From assembly GCF_964204865.1 (NCBI RefSeq), contig NC_135259.1, forward strand, positions 11,604,974 through 11,668,973: 64,000 bases of DNA. The letters run 5' to 3'. This document shows positions 22,214-34,980 of this stretch, piece by piece (the first letter of the stretch is position 1; every line of letters starts with the position of its first letter). Under the pieces are notes generated by a model that was not told the origin of the DNA, did no database searches, and saw only the letters and a program-made list of their open reading frames with translations. The DNA comes from Styela clava (taxonomy: Eukaryota > Chordata > Ascidiacea > Stolidobranchia > Styelidae). The translations under genes and the position numbers were made by a program.

Positions 22214-25200
22214 AACTTTGTGTCCCATCTTTTTCAAGTTTTGAATAATTCCGCTATTAAAACCAGGTTCATAATGAAGAGCATCCGGTATCAAAGAATC
22301 ATAAAATCGTTTGTCTTTGATTGCATCGCCAAGATCATTTATACCGAAATACAAGGATCTAAAAAGTATCAAGTTGTGTGTAAGTGTAAATGTTCACCTA
22401 TATGTTCACCCATATGAATCACCTCATCAAGCTTTATTGGGATATAAAATATATCAGCCGTGAAGTCAAGTATAAGGACTAAAATTTTTGAGTCGTAAGT
22501 AATTTAATATTATAATTGACTGAATTCCCAAAAAAGGTAACATCCTTATTAGGGAAAAAACGAGATAGAAAAAGCCAAACGGCAATTTAACGTCATTTTA
22601 GATTGGCAACGAATTTTTTTTATGCGGCATTTGGAAGATATTCATCAACATTGGTAAAAACTCAGCCTTACATTATTCAATCGAATAAACCACCTACTTA
22701 AGCATAACCGTTGCCATTGCTGCTGGAATTCGCAAACCTCCCGAACTTCCAATAATAAAAGCAGGATCATTATTGCTATCCAAAAATATAGAAGGCGCCA
22801 TACAAGATAATGGACGTTTACCTCCATCTATTTGGTTTGACGTGGACAAGTGATAATCATGCTTCATGTCGCCGTCTGGATAAATGTACAGAAAATAATT
22901 ACAGCAGCAAATTCAATTCTCCATACATGTCAGTGAAAATTAATATTTAAACAAATATGACATGGCATGATATGTTATGAAAGTCATAAAAATTCATATG
23001 AAAATAATAAAATACATACTTGGGTATGAAAAATCTGTCATTTCGTTATTAAATACGATTCCTGTAGAAGCCGACATTACTTGACATCCCCATATATAAC
23101 CGATCGTTGATGTCAAAGCTACTCCGTTTTTGTTTGGGTCAATCACAGATATATGTACGGTGGATGACATTCCGGAGTCCAAAACGATTGCGCCATAATA
23201 TGCCGGATCATGAAATGTTTTGTCGTCAACAATTTTATTCCGAACAGAACGTGAAAAATTTCCTGACACGATTTCATTTTGTATATTCAGTACAGTTTGA
23301 TCATAATCGGGATCACCCATGCTGTACCGGGCACCATATGCATGTCGAAAGGCCTCGACAGTACGATGACACTGCAATGCGGGATTTCCTTTATAATCGT
23401 CTGGTGTAATGTCAAATGAATCCATAACAGAAAGGATTGAACCCAACACTGGTCCGGCTGAAGGCAGCGGAGGCACATGCATTGTATAACCAGCGTTAGC
23501 AAGATTCATCGTGATTGTAGGTTTTTCAAGCACTGAATAATCCTTATTAAAATTTCGTTAAATGTCAATATCGAAAACGATGAAAGTAATTATACCTCAA
23601 TTGAAAGAAGATGAGTCTTGTATTAACGAAGTCTGGACCGCGGAACCGTCACACGATATGCCATTTTTCAATTTTGACGACGTCATCACACATAACTTTA
23701 AAGTGAAAAACGAATCCCATAGAGCCCACAGAAACTCTAGTAATAAATAAAAACCTTCTAACCGACAACAACCACTACCACTGAAAATATCAAAACAACT
23801 GGTCCAATAGATAAAGATTTCTTTACAACACCAAGAATAAGAATATATATAACGAATTCTAATAACAACAAGAATTTACAAAACGATGCGCAAATCCACC
23901 TAGTGTCTAATATAACCACTGACACAAAGCGAACTTTATTTTAACTCACTATTAAATCTTGCTTCGTCATAATTCCACCTCGACATTGAATTTCATGAAT
24001 GATATTATCAGCAATTTCGCCATTGTAGAAAACATCCACGCCTTGTTTTTGAATCTTTTCTAGTGTATCAGCAAGTAGAGGGTTTTTCACTATATCTCCT
24101 TCTTGTTTAACCTGGAAAGATGCGACATTTCATCTTGAATACTTTATAAATTTTTGTTCCAATTTCACATCGCCTACTCGCAAATGTAAGTTTAAAAAAG
24201 AAGTTTACGAAGGTAAACACTATGTCACAGAAATAAGAACCGCAAATTGGGAATCAAGATTATGAAGGTGATTTTTCTTTTTAAAAATTTGCGCGCAACT
24301 TAATTTGAACAATACAATGGTTATTAGTTTTATTTTAACAACCACTGATTCAGACACATTTACATGATCAGTAGCTAAACATGTAGGCATCTCATGCGAG
24401 TTTCTTTTCTCAAAAGCGAACCAGTAGCCACTATCTGAGTTATGTGTTATTTATTTTAATAATTCTACTTACTCCCGTTTTATCCTCGTTGCAATAAACA
24501 TCACGAAATGTTGAATTCGGATCCTTTTTTATAACGTTGTCGTAAACATCCCTCAACATTATAGCCATTTGCCCACTAACTTTGAACCCATTTCTAGCTT
24601 TATCAATTGCAGGTTGAAATAATTCTCTCCACGATAGATTTCCCCCGTATTTCTTAAATGCGTAACTGTAGTATATAATAAATTTTATTTCCATCGCTTA
24701 CGGTGGTTAATGTAAATTAGGTAAATTTTTTACTTCACATATCTATCCTCCATGGTTATGCACTAACAAATGTTTTACAATATATTGAAGATTAAAAGAA
24801 CTTAAAAAATATTCTGACACCAGCACCTAATTGAAAGAATTAACGAATGTTTCGTTAAGGTTTGCAAATAATATATATTAACTGGAAATCTTGAACCTTC
24901 GTCCACCAGTTAGTTGATCTCGTTTGTTTATCGGATCTATTAAGGGCAATAAAAGAATGACAAGTGTTAAAAGATATAAATTATAAAAAAAAATTGCAAA
25001 CGGGGAGGATTAACAAGAAAACCATATTCTGCCTAATAACTCACTCTAAACCCTTGAGTTCACCAGGCACCGCAATAAATTTTGCACCTCGGTTATAATC
25101 TCCCATTCCCAGAAACATTTCACGAGTAGCACCCAAGGGTGCTTTTTCTCTAGCTATGATGGACGTGGTTGATTTTGTTGACGAATTGTAGATGGTCATT

Positions 25201-28200
25201 ATACATCCTCCACCTAAAAGAATGTTGACAATCAACTTTTACAACTGGTAAATAAATTTTGAGCAGTCCTTGTTATTTGAAACTCGCACTCACACACGCA
25301 TTCGTTGGTCACGAATCGACCCTATAAATCATTTTTATTGAACTGTTGTTGTAATTAATATTATTTTTGGTATTTTTCTCATAAATTTTCTTTTTATCTA
25401 CTAGATGAAAAACCTTGAGATTTTCAGTGTTACAGATTGTGGTTCTCGCTAGAAGCCTATTACTTTTATCTATTTCACAGATTCATGTATGCTCTTTGTT
25501 TTGATACTACTTCGTTTTGGTCTTCTTTGTATTTTTATTTTCGAGAATTTATCTCTTGTTTTGCATAGCATTAGCATTTATATTGGAACAGTAATGTATA
25601 GTCTTCACAGAGAATATCCTGTGAATGCAACTACTGTATGCTATATCGTAGTATACTATATCGTAGAACATTTGCAGGAACAATAAATATTTGCACGAAT
25701 ACTTCAAATGTAGTCATACCTATTCCAGAATAAAACGGTTCAACGACACCTTGGCACAAAATAACCGCTATTGCTGCATCAACTGCGTTTCCACCTGCTT
25801 TCAAAATGTCGCGACCGACTTCTGAGCATTCAATTTGACCTATATATATTAAAAGAAGAATCAAATGCTATTATGAGGATGGAAGGTATAGATTCGTAAA
25901 TACGATACTAGCACGTGGGCGCAAAGGATAGTTAAAAGCAGGCGTACATAATTTAATGGAAATAAATTCAGTGAGTTTGTATAGTTCCGCACCGCTGATG
26001 TTAGTCAATAAGGAACACTGTCGATATTAACTCGATATTCGGCACAGTGCTGGTTGTATCATTTGATGGCTGACCGTACATTTGAACCCATACATTTGCA
26101 CTCGTATATCCGCGGGTTCAATCTATATGAGGGAGCTAAAATTCATGGGTTAGGGTTACTATGGGTTCAAATATCTATAAAAAAAAATCCATAGGTGCAA
26201 CAGTATGCAGGTGCAGTTGTCGTGGGTTCAAATGTAAAGGAACCCATTTTATGATTAGGTACCCAGTAAAATACATCGAACAACTGTTTCTAATTGACAT
26301 TGTTGCGTCATAATGTACCTACTGGCGCAATCTGGTGTGGGTCTGATGGGCGGGAATTTGAATCGCGTATTTGTTTGCATAACTAGAGTTCGTAATCATT
26401 ACTAGATGTAACATTGGAATGTTTTTTGGCGCGAATGTACGCGGGTGAAAATGTACTTAGCGCAAATATCGGTTGGTGCAAATGTACGTGAGTGGAAAGG
26501 TAGGCGGATCAGATGCAATCTGCAACTGAGTGTGAGAGTAGTATGCAGGTTTCAAACCCGAATGCAAGATGATGGAACCTGTTGAGATACCTAAAGTTTG
26601 CTGTCAAAGAAGAAAACCCTTTTTTTTAGCTAAAATTGCGTGGGTCATATCTATGTGAACTGGGATTTTTTAACACTCAACAATATACCGTAAAGGCGTA
26701 AAGTATAAGAACGAGAGCGGCTTTGTTGCATTGAAAAGGTAACGAGGGTTTGTCTTACTGAATTACGTCCTAACATTAAGACTGTTGTCACAAACATCAT
26801 GCTTGTGTTACTCACTGAGAGATTTGTTGTAGGCCTACACTACAAAGGTACAAATATTTAGTTAGTTTGTTACATATGCTGGGTTATTTACACTTACACA
26901 CTTGAACTGGACACAAGTATGGACCTGATTCAATGCATTACATGGGAAAATACTGGGATTTATATTGAAGCTATCCTATGACTAAGGACCACTATCTACT
27001 TATCTGTGATCCGGGGTCTGGGAGTGTGATATTTTCAAGGGAAGATCATGATAATCATAAAGAAACAAAAGTGATCTGGGCTGAAAAATCAGACAAGTTT
27101 TTCAGTCTAGATTTTCAAGCGTTCGATAAGAGTTGTTAATTTGGAATATCAGTTTAAAGAAGCCGAGATGCATATTGCATCTTGGGTCGGCAACAGGTGT
27201 AAGAAATAAGTTAATTGTATGACTGACCCTCACTGACAAATGCTCAAGATTACAAATTTTGAAATGAAGACTTTCTAAATTCAAACCAAATTTGTTACAC
27301 AAAATGCAACGTCCGAAACTAGATTTCGATGTATGTTGTTTACTTTTTAGCTTTGTTCGGTTACTAAGAAAAACAGAAGCTAACCACTTAGTTCAGGGCT
27401 GTGAAGCCTCTAATACAGGAGCGCCAAATACAAATAACTGGGTAAAACCACGGGCCGCATTTTCATTCAACATAGACTTTGTAGTAGACCCACGCGAAAA
27501 AATTTTGGTCGTTGATTCTATGACATGCATTGTTTGATTCGCACAATCTAGCTGTTAGGTCATTGTAACTTTATAAGCATAGATAATAAATTGTAACCAG
27601 GTATATCTTTAACAAGCGAAGGGATAAAAAGTACTGGCACGCAGTGGCGTAGCATCCACCCCCGCAAACCCCGCGGTCGCGGGAAGGCCCACAGCGCAAA
27701 GGGGGCCCAAGCGATTAGAATTTAGAAAGGGAGTCGTCGATTTTCGGCGACTTGTGGTTTGATCGCACCGGCAAAATTACGAAGGCTATCAGAACGATGT
27801 CGAAAGACAAACCTCTCAGTGACGCACAGAAACAGGGCAGAATAGTAAGCACGTATGAAAAAAAATGTAAAGTAACCAAGATAAACGGCAAATTTTAGGT
27901 TACCATTGCCTTTTAGCGACATGTTATGCTTTTTGACGAAAAAAAAAACGCTGTTGTAGCTTATGTTCGAGAGTTTTAGGGTCATTTCCACGAAATATTT
28001 TGCGGGGGGCCCACGAGAGTCTTGCTACGCCACTGCTGGCACGTACTTGATTAGACTAAATTAAAAACTCGTTTCGCGGGCCGCCGACCATTGACACTTC
28101 TCCGCGGGTCGCACAATTGTTTCCTTGTTGCCGCAGGTTGTACAACCCCGACTCAGATGTTATTATTGGGATTCGGATTTGTAATTTTTTTTGTACTCCT

Positions 28201-28860
28201 ACCCACTTTCGCTCACCAAAATTATTTACAACTATACAAGTAGGCCTAAGCTTCGTCTGTGAACTTTATTTTCTCGTTTTCATGTATGCTGTTTATGAAC
28301 CTTTGATTTCAGTAAGATTGTCGTGGTGTGTTTTTCCACTTGTGTTAGTGAATGGGAACAAACGTTAGTTATAGCGTTTTCCATAAAGCCTTCTCCAAGT
28401 TTTGCCAGTTTTCCCTATCTTTCAGTCGTCATTGTCGTTGTTCTTTATTTTTTTTTATCTGTGTTGCAGGCGAATAATCGAGATAAATATACTTATACAA
28501 TCGTATTGTATTAGTAGAAACGTAAGCGCAACATTAGTATGTTAACGTAAAAAAAATTTTGTATTCAAATGTCAAAGGTGGGCCAAATAATTTGTTTTCC
28601 CCAAGAGAAAAAGAGTTGGTTCACAAACACAATTAAGATACCTAAATTGTTTTACTGGTTAAACAGATAGATGGGCAAAAAAACGACGAGTAAGCGAAAG
28701 TCTTCACATTTGTAAGGAATTTAAAAAATTCGAATAATGAACCAGTTTTTTACATTTTTGACAAACAGAAATTTAGTGTAGTGAGGTGTAAAATCTTAAC
28801 TAACATACCGGAAGCGACGGCAGCTTGATGATATATTCCTGTTTGATTCATCTTCGAGGT
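22214..28860 (-). CDS. Gamma-glutamyltransferase, paralogue 2 (partial model)
   Basis: Minus-strand exons are about 28809-28860 (LTSKMNQTGIYHQAAVAS; ATG at 28849-28851), 25720-25839, 25045-25213, 24473-24665, 23950-24111, 23020-23542, 22698-22875 and 22214-22358. The seven internal lengths are identical to copies 1 and 3. The nucleophile region is SSTVHISVIDPNKNGVA. Where copies 1 and 3 have STID, this copy has STIGYIWGC, so the position of human Asn401 is Gly. NNEMTDFS keeps the Glu and the second acidic residue. PLSCMAP places Cys at human Ser452, and GSSGGLRIP keeps the two oxyanion-hole glycines. The anchor exon and the C-terminal exon after ...KMGHKV were not found. The intron 25840-28808 has gained hAT and fold-back insertions. 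No stop or frameshift is visible, so it may be functional, but the pocket change makes ordinary glutathione hydrolysis uncertain. Confidence 0.87.
26069..26245. mobile_element. Small fold-back element of the TTTGCACCC family
   Basis: It opens with GACCGTACATTTGAACCC and closes with GGGTTCAAATGTAAAGGAACCC, an inverted pair. The flanks ATTTGATG (26061-26068) and ATTTTATG (26246-26253) match at seven of eight bases, consistent with an 8-bp target duplication. More stray units of the same repeat lie at about 26425-26500. It lies in a GGT2 intron. Confidence 0.6.
27394..28150. mobile_element. Probable hAT relic in a GGT2 intron
   Basis: Left CAGGGCTGTGAAGCC and right GGTTGTACAACCCCG are partly complementary. 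The flanks ACTTAGTT and ACTCAGAT share six of eight bases. CGCGGGCCGC-type segments sit inside both ends. It hosts the younger element at 27642-28035. Both ends are decayed, so the boundaries are tentative. Confidence 0.4.
27642..28035. mobile_element. Nested hAT element with transposase-like fragment
   Basis: The termini are CAGTGGCGTAGCATCC and TTGCTACGCCACTG. A perfect 8-bp duplication CTGGCACG lies at 27634-27641 and 28036-28043. A plus-strand frame near 27795-27860 reads MSKDKPLSDAQKQGR, which resembles the start of some hAT transposases. The element is only 394 bp, so it is a deletion derivative. Confidence 0.88.
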
Positions 28861-29590
28861 CAGATACCAGGTCAAAATATTCGAAACGCTGCAAAATTTC
28901 GGACCAAAGGGTCACATGTGTTTGTAAATCGTAGTCGCACCTTGTATGCAATGCTCCGTCCTTTTAGTTACGGTAAGTTTAACTAATCTTTCATCTGCGT
29001 TAATGCCACTGCGATAAAGAACAACTATGCGTCATATATATATTTGTGGATAACGTAACAAAATGAACTAAACCCTGCTTTAACCAAAACTCTTTTTAAA
29101 AACAGAAAAATTATTTCCTCTTGTGGAAATATTTATTTTGTTCCATATTTTCTAAAAATATAATAAAAAAAATGCACCAGTCAGTGGCGGTAAATATATG
29201 AACTCAAAAAAAACATAGTCAAAACATGCCACATTGAAAAAAATAAGTAGTTTTTGGGTAAACTTTACTATCTCGACTGAAAAATCAGAAATTATTGGCG
29301 AGCAAAATTTTGGTAAATTACATTATTTTTGTGTATGATTCTATTTGTATACTTGAAATGTTTTGTATAGTAAATTTTGTTTTTTGTTAAAACCATTCAC
29401 AAAGCAAAATTCTTACTATTTCATTATGGCCCATTTATAACAATATTTTTCCTGCAATCACTATCACAATCTAAAAACTAAACAAACTATATCAGCAATA
29501 AAAAAAAGTAAGTATACAACTTCAAGACCCCAAAGTTGAATTGAATTCATAAACTGCTAGAAAATCACTAGGACAGAAAGCCAACAAAGC
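28861..29590. other. Upstream side of GGT paralogue 2
   Basis: AT-rich sequence. The GGT2 promoter and any anchor exon should lie here, but nothing similar to the anchor exon of copy 3 (37557-37616) is visible. No other gene is supported. Confidence 0.45.
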
Positions 29591-29593
29591 TTG

Positions 29594-30100
29594 TTAGTTG
29601 TTATTACGAGTATAGACAATCACAAAAGATGACAGTTTTCTTTTCCCTTCATGCTTCCTTAAGTGACAAAATCCATCAAACCTGATGCCGTTGAGGGGTT
29701 TATTTGATGCACCTTTTTGCAGAACCCAATAATGCTCAACATTGCCCATTCCTTTGTATTCATCAATGACGCATGGTACTATAATAATATGATCCTCTCT
29801 TGGCTTGCCATAGCTTCGAACAACCCCTCCATACAATAGATACAAATCACAGGACAATAGGTAGCCACTTGAGGAGCCTATCCAATAGCTTGATACCCCA
29901 TTTTCGATTAGTCACAAAAATCTTGGAATACTCAAGGAGTACGACTAACAGTTGGCTCAGGTTCCAGTGTGAAATTGACAAACTTCACTTTGGAGTTTGA
30001 GTTCAGAAGTTGAATAGGCCTATTGCTTTAGCAATTGGAAGAGTTTTGACATCTGAATTGCTATTATTTTCCCTGTGTAACTGTTGGACAACTGAAAGAA
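29594..30100 (-). pseudogene. Broken coding remnant of unknown family
   Basis: Protein-like sequence continues on the minus strand but switches frame several times. From upstream the pieces are VQQLHRENNSNSDVKTLPIA (near 30085-30005), SKVKFVNFTLEPEPTVSRTP (near 29995-29940), EYSKIFVTNRKWGIKLLDRL (near 29940-29870) and the longest one at 29594-29857, ending HLRKHEGKRKLSSFVIVYTR before a stop. The pieces follow one another with plausible composition, which suggests a single ancestral frame broken by indels. I do not recognise the family. A host pseudogene or a DNA-transposon gene are both possible. Confidence 0.4.
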
Positions 30101-30908
30101 ATTTAAAATGTTATACTGTCTGTGTCTTAAATATGACATACCATTAATAAAATTTGATTCCTCTGTTATATCAACTACTATCCATAAATAATTGATATTG
30201 CAACTTCAGATTGAATAATATACTCAAAAATGTTATTATTATTAACAATTTATTGGCGTTCATTGCAGTTTATTACTGCAAGGTGGTCCAAGGTTGTTGG
30301 CATTTACAGCCACAATATTATTTTTGTATTGTTCGCAGGCCACATCAGTGCAATATGCTCATTGCTCACAAGATTCAAAACTATCGTTTTAGAATATATT
30401 TTTTTGGCACCGACACAACCTGCAGACATCAGGCATTGTGGATTACTCTCTTATCAAGTTAAAAATCTGTTTTAATCGGTCATTTTTTTCAAACTCTGTC
30501 AACACTACACATCAGATATGCTCACAGCAGATATATTCATTACTCTGTTACTAAACTTCGCAAATGTGAGCTAGGGCTGACAGGAGGGGTAGTAAGTAAG
30601 ACAATGCGACAGGGGGTACCGTATATCAGTATATTGCAGTATTGCTACCGTAGGTCATAACTGCTATCGTACGATATCAGTAGGGTGCCGTACCAGTTAG
30701 TACAGCAGTAACTGTTATAGCCAAACTGTAATAACAGATTCCCCTTTTTTTTTAGTTGTCTACTGGTCTATGAAGGCTATTGCAGTATTGAAATATTGTG
30801 AGCGAATATTCCCTACTGAAAAGAAGTTCAATTTGTGGAACCTCAAGGTCATTTAAGGCTGTCAGAATAAATGAATTACGATAAGATAGTTAACAATATA
30901 GTCCTGCC
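30101..30908. other. Non-coding
   Basis: AT-rich, no supported gene. A segment at about 30610-30720 is rich in TACCGTA/GGTACCG variants (for example GGTACCGTATATCAGTATAT), likely an old repeat. Confidence 0.4.
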
Positions 30909-30916
30909 CAGCACAC

Positions 30917-31901
30917 CAAGATTGCCAGATTCCAGTGATCAAAAAAAGCCAAATCAAGACCAGAATAAGCCAATAAGTACAAAAGTTCCATGATTTGATG
31001 CCCATGGCACAATAGCGGGTTTGCAATATGCTGATGTAGAGCCATCAGTTGATTAACTGAGCCACACAAATGTCTTCTCCCATTGAAAGTTGTATTTTCG
31101 GTTGCTGTCATGGCGATTTACACTTCAGCGGGATGAAGGGTTTTAAGGTAAAAGGGATTAATTGAACGCAGCACCAAAATCTGCATTCGACATAATACAG
31201 TTAAGCTGACACCCATATGGAAAAGTTGAAAAAAAAAACAATAAAAAAATAAATATCAATCGGACAGCATTATTCAATAACAGGGCAGCAGGTGCCCCTT
31301 CAGTATGCAGGTATGTGATATACCTTAAAACATTCTCTCTAAACATTTCGAAACCATCGTTTTTATTAAAAAAATTATCTAACCACATAACCAGTGCCGC
31401 TTACAGGTGGACTACTGATAGCTAATTTTAGTGGAGTTAATCACATCGTTCGTGAGACTAAATTTAGATTACTGCAACTAAACTAAAGCTCCTGGGAAGG
31501 CATACCGGTACGCGGTACCGGTACCGACAATTACATGAATTAAGTTATACAACTATTTTTCGGAAACAGACCCAAAAACTGACAAATAACAGGCAAAACT
31601 AGGCAATGTTTACAACCCTGCTTGAACATCTACCGTATCTGAGCTGAGCGGCTGCAATTATTTATGATTGGTTGTGGTTAATTTAAGGTAATAAACAAGG
31701 AAATCGATGTTTGGAGAAACCACACCATGAATATTGTATTTCATATGATTTTCATAATAAACACTAGAAGAGACTCAAAAAAGCCAAGCGAAAATTCTAA
31801 CGCCGAACGTGTTTGGAAAAATGGCAAATTCGGCGTTAAAAAACCCAATATGGCATTGGTCATATTATATATACCGGTACGCTTTGGCATTGGTAACCCT
31901 G
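30917..31901. mobile_element. Complete non-autonomous hAT element, copy 2 of the 6124 family
   Basis: The left end reads CAAGATTGCCAGATTCCAGT and the right end GGTAACCCTG. The flanking 8-bp duplication CAGCACAC at 30909-30916 and 31902-31909 is perfect. The interior is collinear with 6124-7334: GATCAAAAAAAGCCAAATCA near the left, repeat A in the middle (31440-31700), and AAAAAAGCC near the right. It lacks the MITE found at 6685-6920, so that MITE arrived after the two copies separated. Confidence 0.85.
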
Positions 31902-32014
31902 CAGCACACTATGGATCTTTCTCCGACCTTTGACTCCAGGAGAATCTCCCTATAGATCTTTCCCCGACCTTTGACCCCTGAAAAATTGCAAAATTTTCGG
32001 GTCTATTTTAAGAG

Positions 32015-32420
32015 TGCTTTTGCAAGTTGGCGCCTGTAAAATTGGGTATGTGTTTCAAACCATCATTACAAATCATCGCATATAACAATCTGTTTTTTAA
32101 AAGTACCGGTAAAGAATTTTAGCCTGGTCTATCACAGCTATTTCTACACTATTTCTTTATTACTGCAATTAAACTAAAACTCCTAGGAAGATAGAGTGAT
32201 CATTGAATTATCTGATTTATATATAAGTTTCTGAAACATAACTGAAAACGAATAGAGTTCAAAAACGCGAAAACCAGGTAATGTTTACGACCACGCTTGA
32301 AAATCTGTCTGAGTGAGAAAAGTGTCTGAGCGGATGCGAAAAGGGAGCATTGTTACGTCACTTTTTGCATCTTACTGATTGGCCAATGTTACAAAGTAAA
32401 CAAGGTAGTCGATGCTTGAA
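32015..32420 (+). repeat. Dispersed repeat A, long copy
   Basis: A full-looking copy. It contains GCAAGTTGGCGCCTGTAAAA, ATTTTAGCCTGGTCTATCAC, TTTATTACTGCAATTAAACT, AAAACCAGGTAATGTTTACG and ATTGGCCAATGTTACAAAGT. Its left part overlaps the segment also seen inverted at 3900-4010. It is non-coding. Confidence 0.7.
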
Positions 32421-32499
32421 CCAGTTTATATGTTCAAAACCATATTTTTATAAACATTCAACCACATACCGCTTACAAGTACCGATAGCTAATTTTGTA

Positions 32500-32672
32500 A
32501 ATTGTAGCCTAGTCTGGCAGCTTATCAGTAACTAATTTTGTAATATTGTGACTATACTAGAGCTCCTCAAAAAATAAAATGAATTTCTAGTTGTATGATT
32601 CACAACTAATCTTTGGAAACTGAAAACTGACTAATAACACGCAAAACCACGGAAACATGGCAATGTTTGCAC
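32500..32672 (+). repeat. Dispersed repeat A, truncated copy
   Basis: It runs from TAGCCTAGTCTGGCAGC to AACATGGCAATGTTTGCA, where it stops at the left end of the hAT-like element at 32673. The remaining right third of the repeat is absent. Confidence 0.6.
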
Positions 32673-33308
32673 CAGTGCTCGGCGACCTTTATTGAGAGAG
32701 AGGGATATTTTATTGAAGTTGTCAAACAAAGAAAACACATATAGATATAGATATACAAATAAATAATAAACAAACACATGCTTTCAGTATATGACTGGGT
32801 GGCAACGATAAGACATCAGGAACACCTATGTGTTTCAGATATTTATTTCCACCGTGCAAGAATAAATGTAAAGCAATTAACGCACACAAAAACAAAAATA
32901 AAAAAAACTAGCAAATATTGCAACAAACTGATTCATACTTAAACAAATCAAAATTTGGCATACACAAGTTGTCACAACACAGTTGTGCAGGTCATGCAAT
33001 CATCCGTTGAATAAGATTAAACATAAGCTCGAAATATGGATCAAGGGTTAATATAATAGAGTCATTTGGTTGACCGATGGCTTTGTATATGAGAGATCAT
33101 ATCTTAAATTTCACATCACATTTTCAAAATTACATTTTTATTGCCCAGGAAAAATAACGACAGTTACGTTGCCTTTAGCTTTACTAAAGTAAATCAAGAT
33201 GGCCCAGCATGTGACCAATACTTGCTTTGCTCGTATTTTTGAATGTTAAAAGAGGGGGGAGCAGTCACCGGAAGGGGGACACGAGTCGTAAAAGGTTGGG
33301 AACCACTG
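32673..33308. mobile_element. Probable hAT element interrupting repeat A
   Basis: The left end CAGTGCTCGGCGACCTTTA and the right end, read back as CAGTGGTTCCCAACCTTTT, agree at about two-thirds of positions in hAT-like style. The flanks do not form an 8-bp duplication, so either a boundary is wrong or the insertion has been rearranged. There is no coding frame. Confidence 0.45.
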
Positions 33309-33589
33309 CGCAACAGACTAGTAGGCCGATATTTACAAGGGATACGTCCGATCGCCGCTGTTTTTGACAGCGGGAACAATGGTAGCAAATATTTAGCAGT
33401 TTCGAAAAGTGGATTCAGGCAGACATTTGTTAAATAGTTTACCGGAGACAGTGCAGGAGAACGTTTTTTGAAACTATGTCAGACATACTGTCTGGGCCGG
33501 AAGCGGTTGAAGCATTGATGACACAGATTGTTGCTTCGTATTACAATTGTTACTAGGATTCATACGCGGAACAGTTTGAAAACACAAAT

Positions 33590-34980
33590 TTATTTTTTTA
33601 TAATATATCAGTAAATATCACGCGTTCAGGGAAGAAACAATATGACTACAGTTAAGTCATCAGATTCCTACAATATTTGCTGTAATTGTGTGTTCAGGTC
33701 CCGGTTGTATTTGCACTTTGCGTTTAATTTTTCGCTCATTTGCAAGAGCCTTTATCGGCTTATAAGCAAGAAGACAGAATTGTGGACATTGTTACGCCCG
33801 GGAAGTGTATCATATCTGTTTTGTATGATAGGCTTGGGATTCTACGAGTTACGACTACGACTACAGTAATGCCGGTCATGATCAACAATTATCACTGTCC
33901 TTTGAGTATGTATTTTAAGTGGGAGAAAACATCTGCATTAAAAATGTTCAATTTAGACTTCGAGCCTATTTTTATTGTCGTTTCAATATAATTACATCCA
34001 TTATAATTTGTATATCACATTATCCTGTCTTATGTATTACTAATTAATATCTTCCAGCTAATCTAGTGATATTGCCACATGCGTTTTTGTCTTGATTGCT
34101 CAATGTCATCTTGCTGATTACATTGATTCATCGCAAAACCTACAGAAATTTAGTGGTGATTCGTTTCTCTTGCCGGATGTTTATATTTGAACGTCACCAC
34201 AGCTCGTAGATCTGAAAATATTTGTTAATAGTTAGATTGCGGCTGTTAATTTCTGTTTTCCTAAAATCGTCGACAGTTTAGTTAAAGATCTGATGTAATT
34301 TTACTCGTGGAAAAATATATTCTCGTTCAGCGATTTACCGACAAACGGTAGTGTATATTTTGTTTTATTACAAATGCATGGATAAATTTTCATACTGGGT
34401 AAAACTTGTTCTGAAGTTTTGCAGCCGTATTTTCTTTCATTAGTTTTATAGAAATGATTTAAATCACGTGAAATGCTTTGCATAATTGATTGGAGGATAA
34501 ACACAAATATTGATAACAGTTTTCAGTTGTAAGCTATGTTCAGAAAGATATAATAAAGAGAAGCGGACTTATTGTCACGCATGACACGTATAAACAATTT
34601 GATAATTGAGAATTTACTGTTACGAGAGTCTACGGCAAAAAATGTCATGAGTGAAGCTGAAAGCTATTTTCGATTTCCACAGATAGTTGTTGTGAAAGTA
34701 TATTCATTCAATTATCAAAACTGGATAGAGTTATGTAGATAACCTCTTTGACTATGTGGAGGTATTGTATAGTATTCTTAACTTTACATTCTTGCTTCGA
34801 CACGCTCTTTTTTGAAAAAAAAAAACACAAGCAAACTTGTTTGCAGGATAAATATCACGCGTTCAGAGAAGGTAATAATAAAAAGTTGAGTCTGCACAGC
34901 ATATTCAAACAATATCCGCAATTGCGTGTATATAGTTTCCGCTTGTACTTGCACTCTACGTTCATATTCTAACGATTGTT
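33590..34980. repeat. Old dispersed repeat C, copy 2, with a flanking direct repeat
   Basis: About 33900-34620 is collinear with 20480-21130. It is bracketed by two related segments, about 33600-33740 and 34845-34975, which share TAAATATCACGCGTTCAG and a TTGTATTTGCACT / TTGTACTTGCACT stretch. Direct repeats around a unique body could be long terminal repeats of a decayed retroelement or a tandem duplication. No retroelement protein is visible. Confidence 0.45.
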
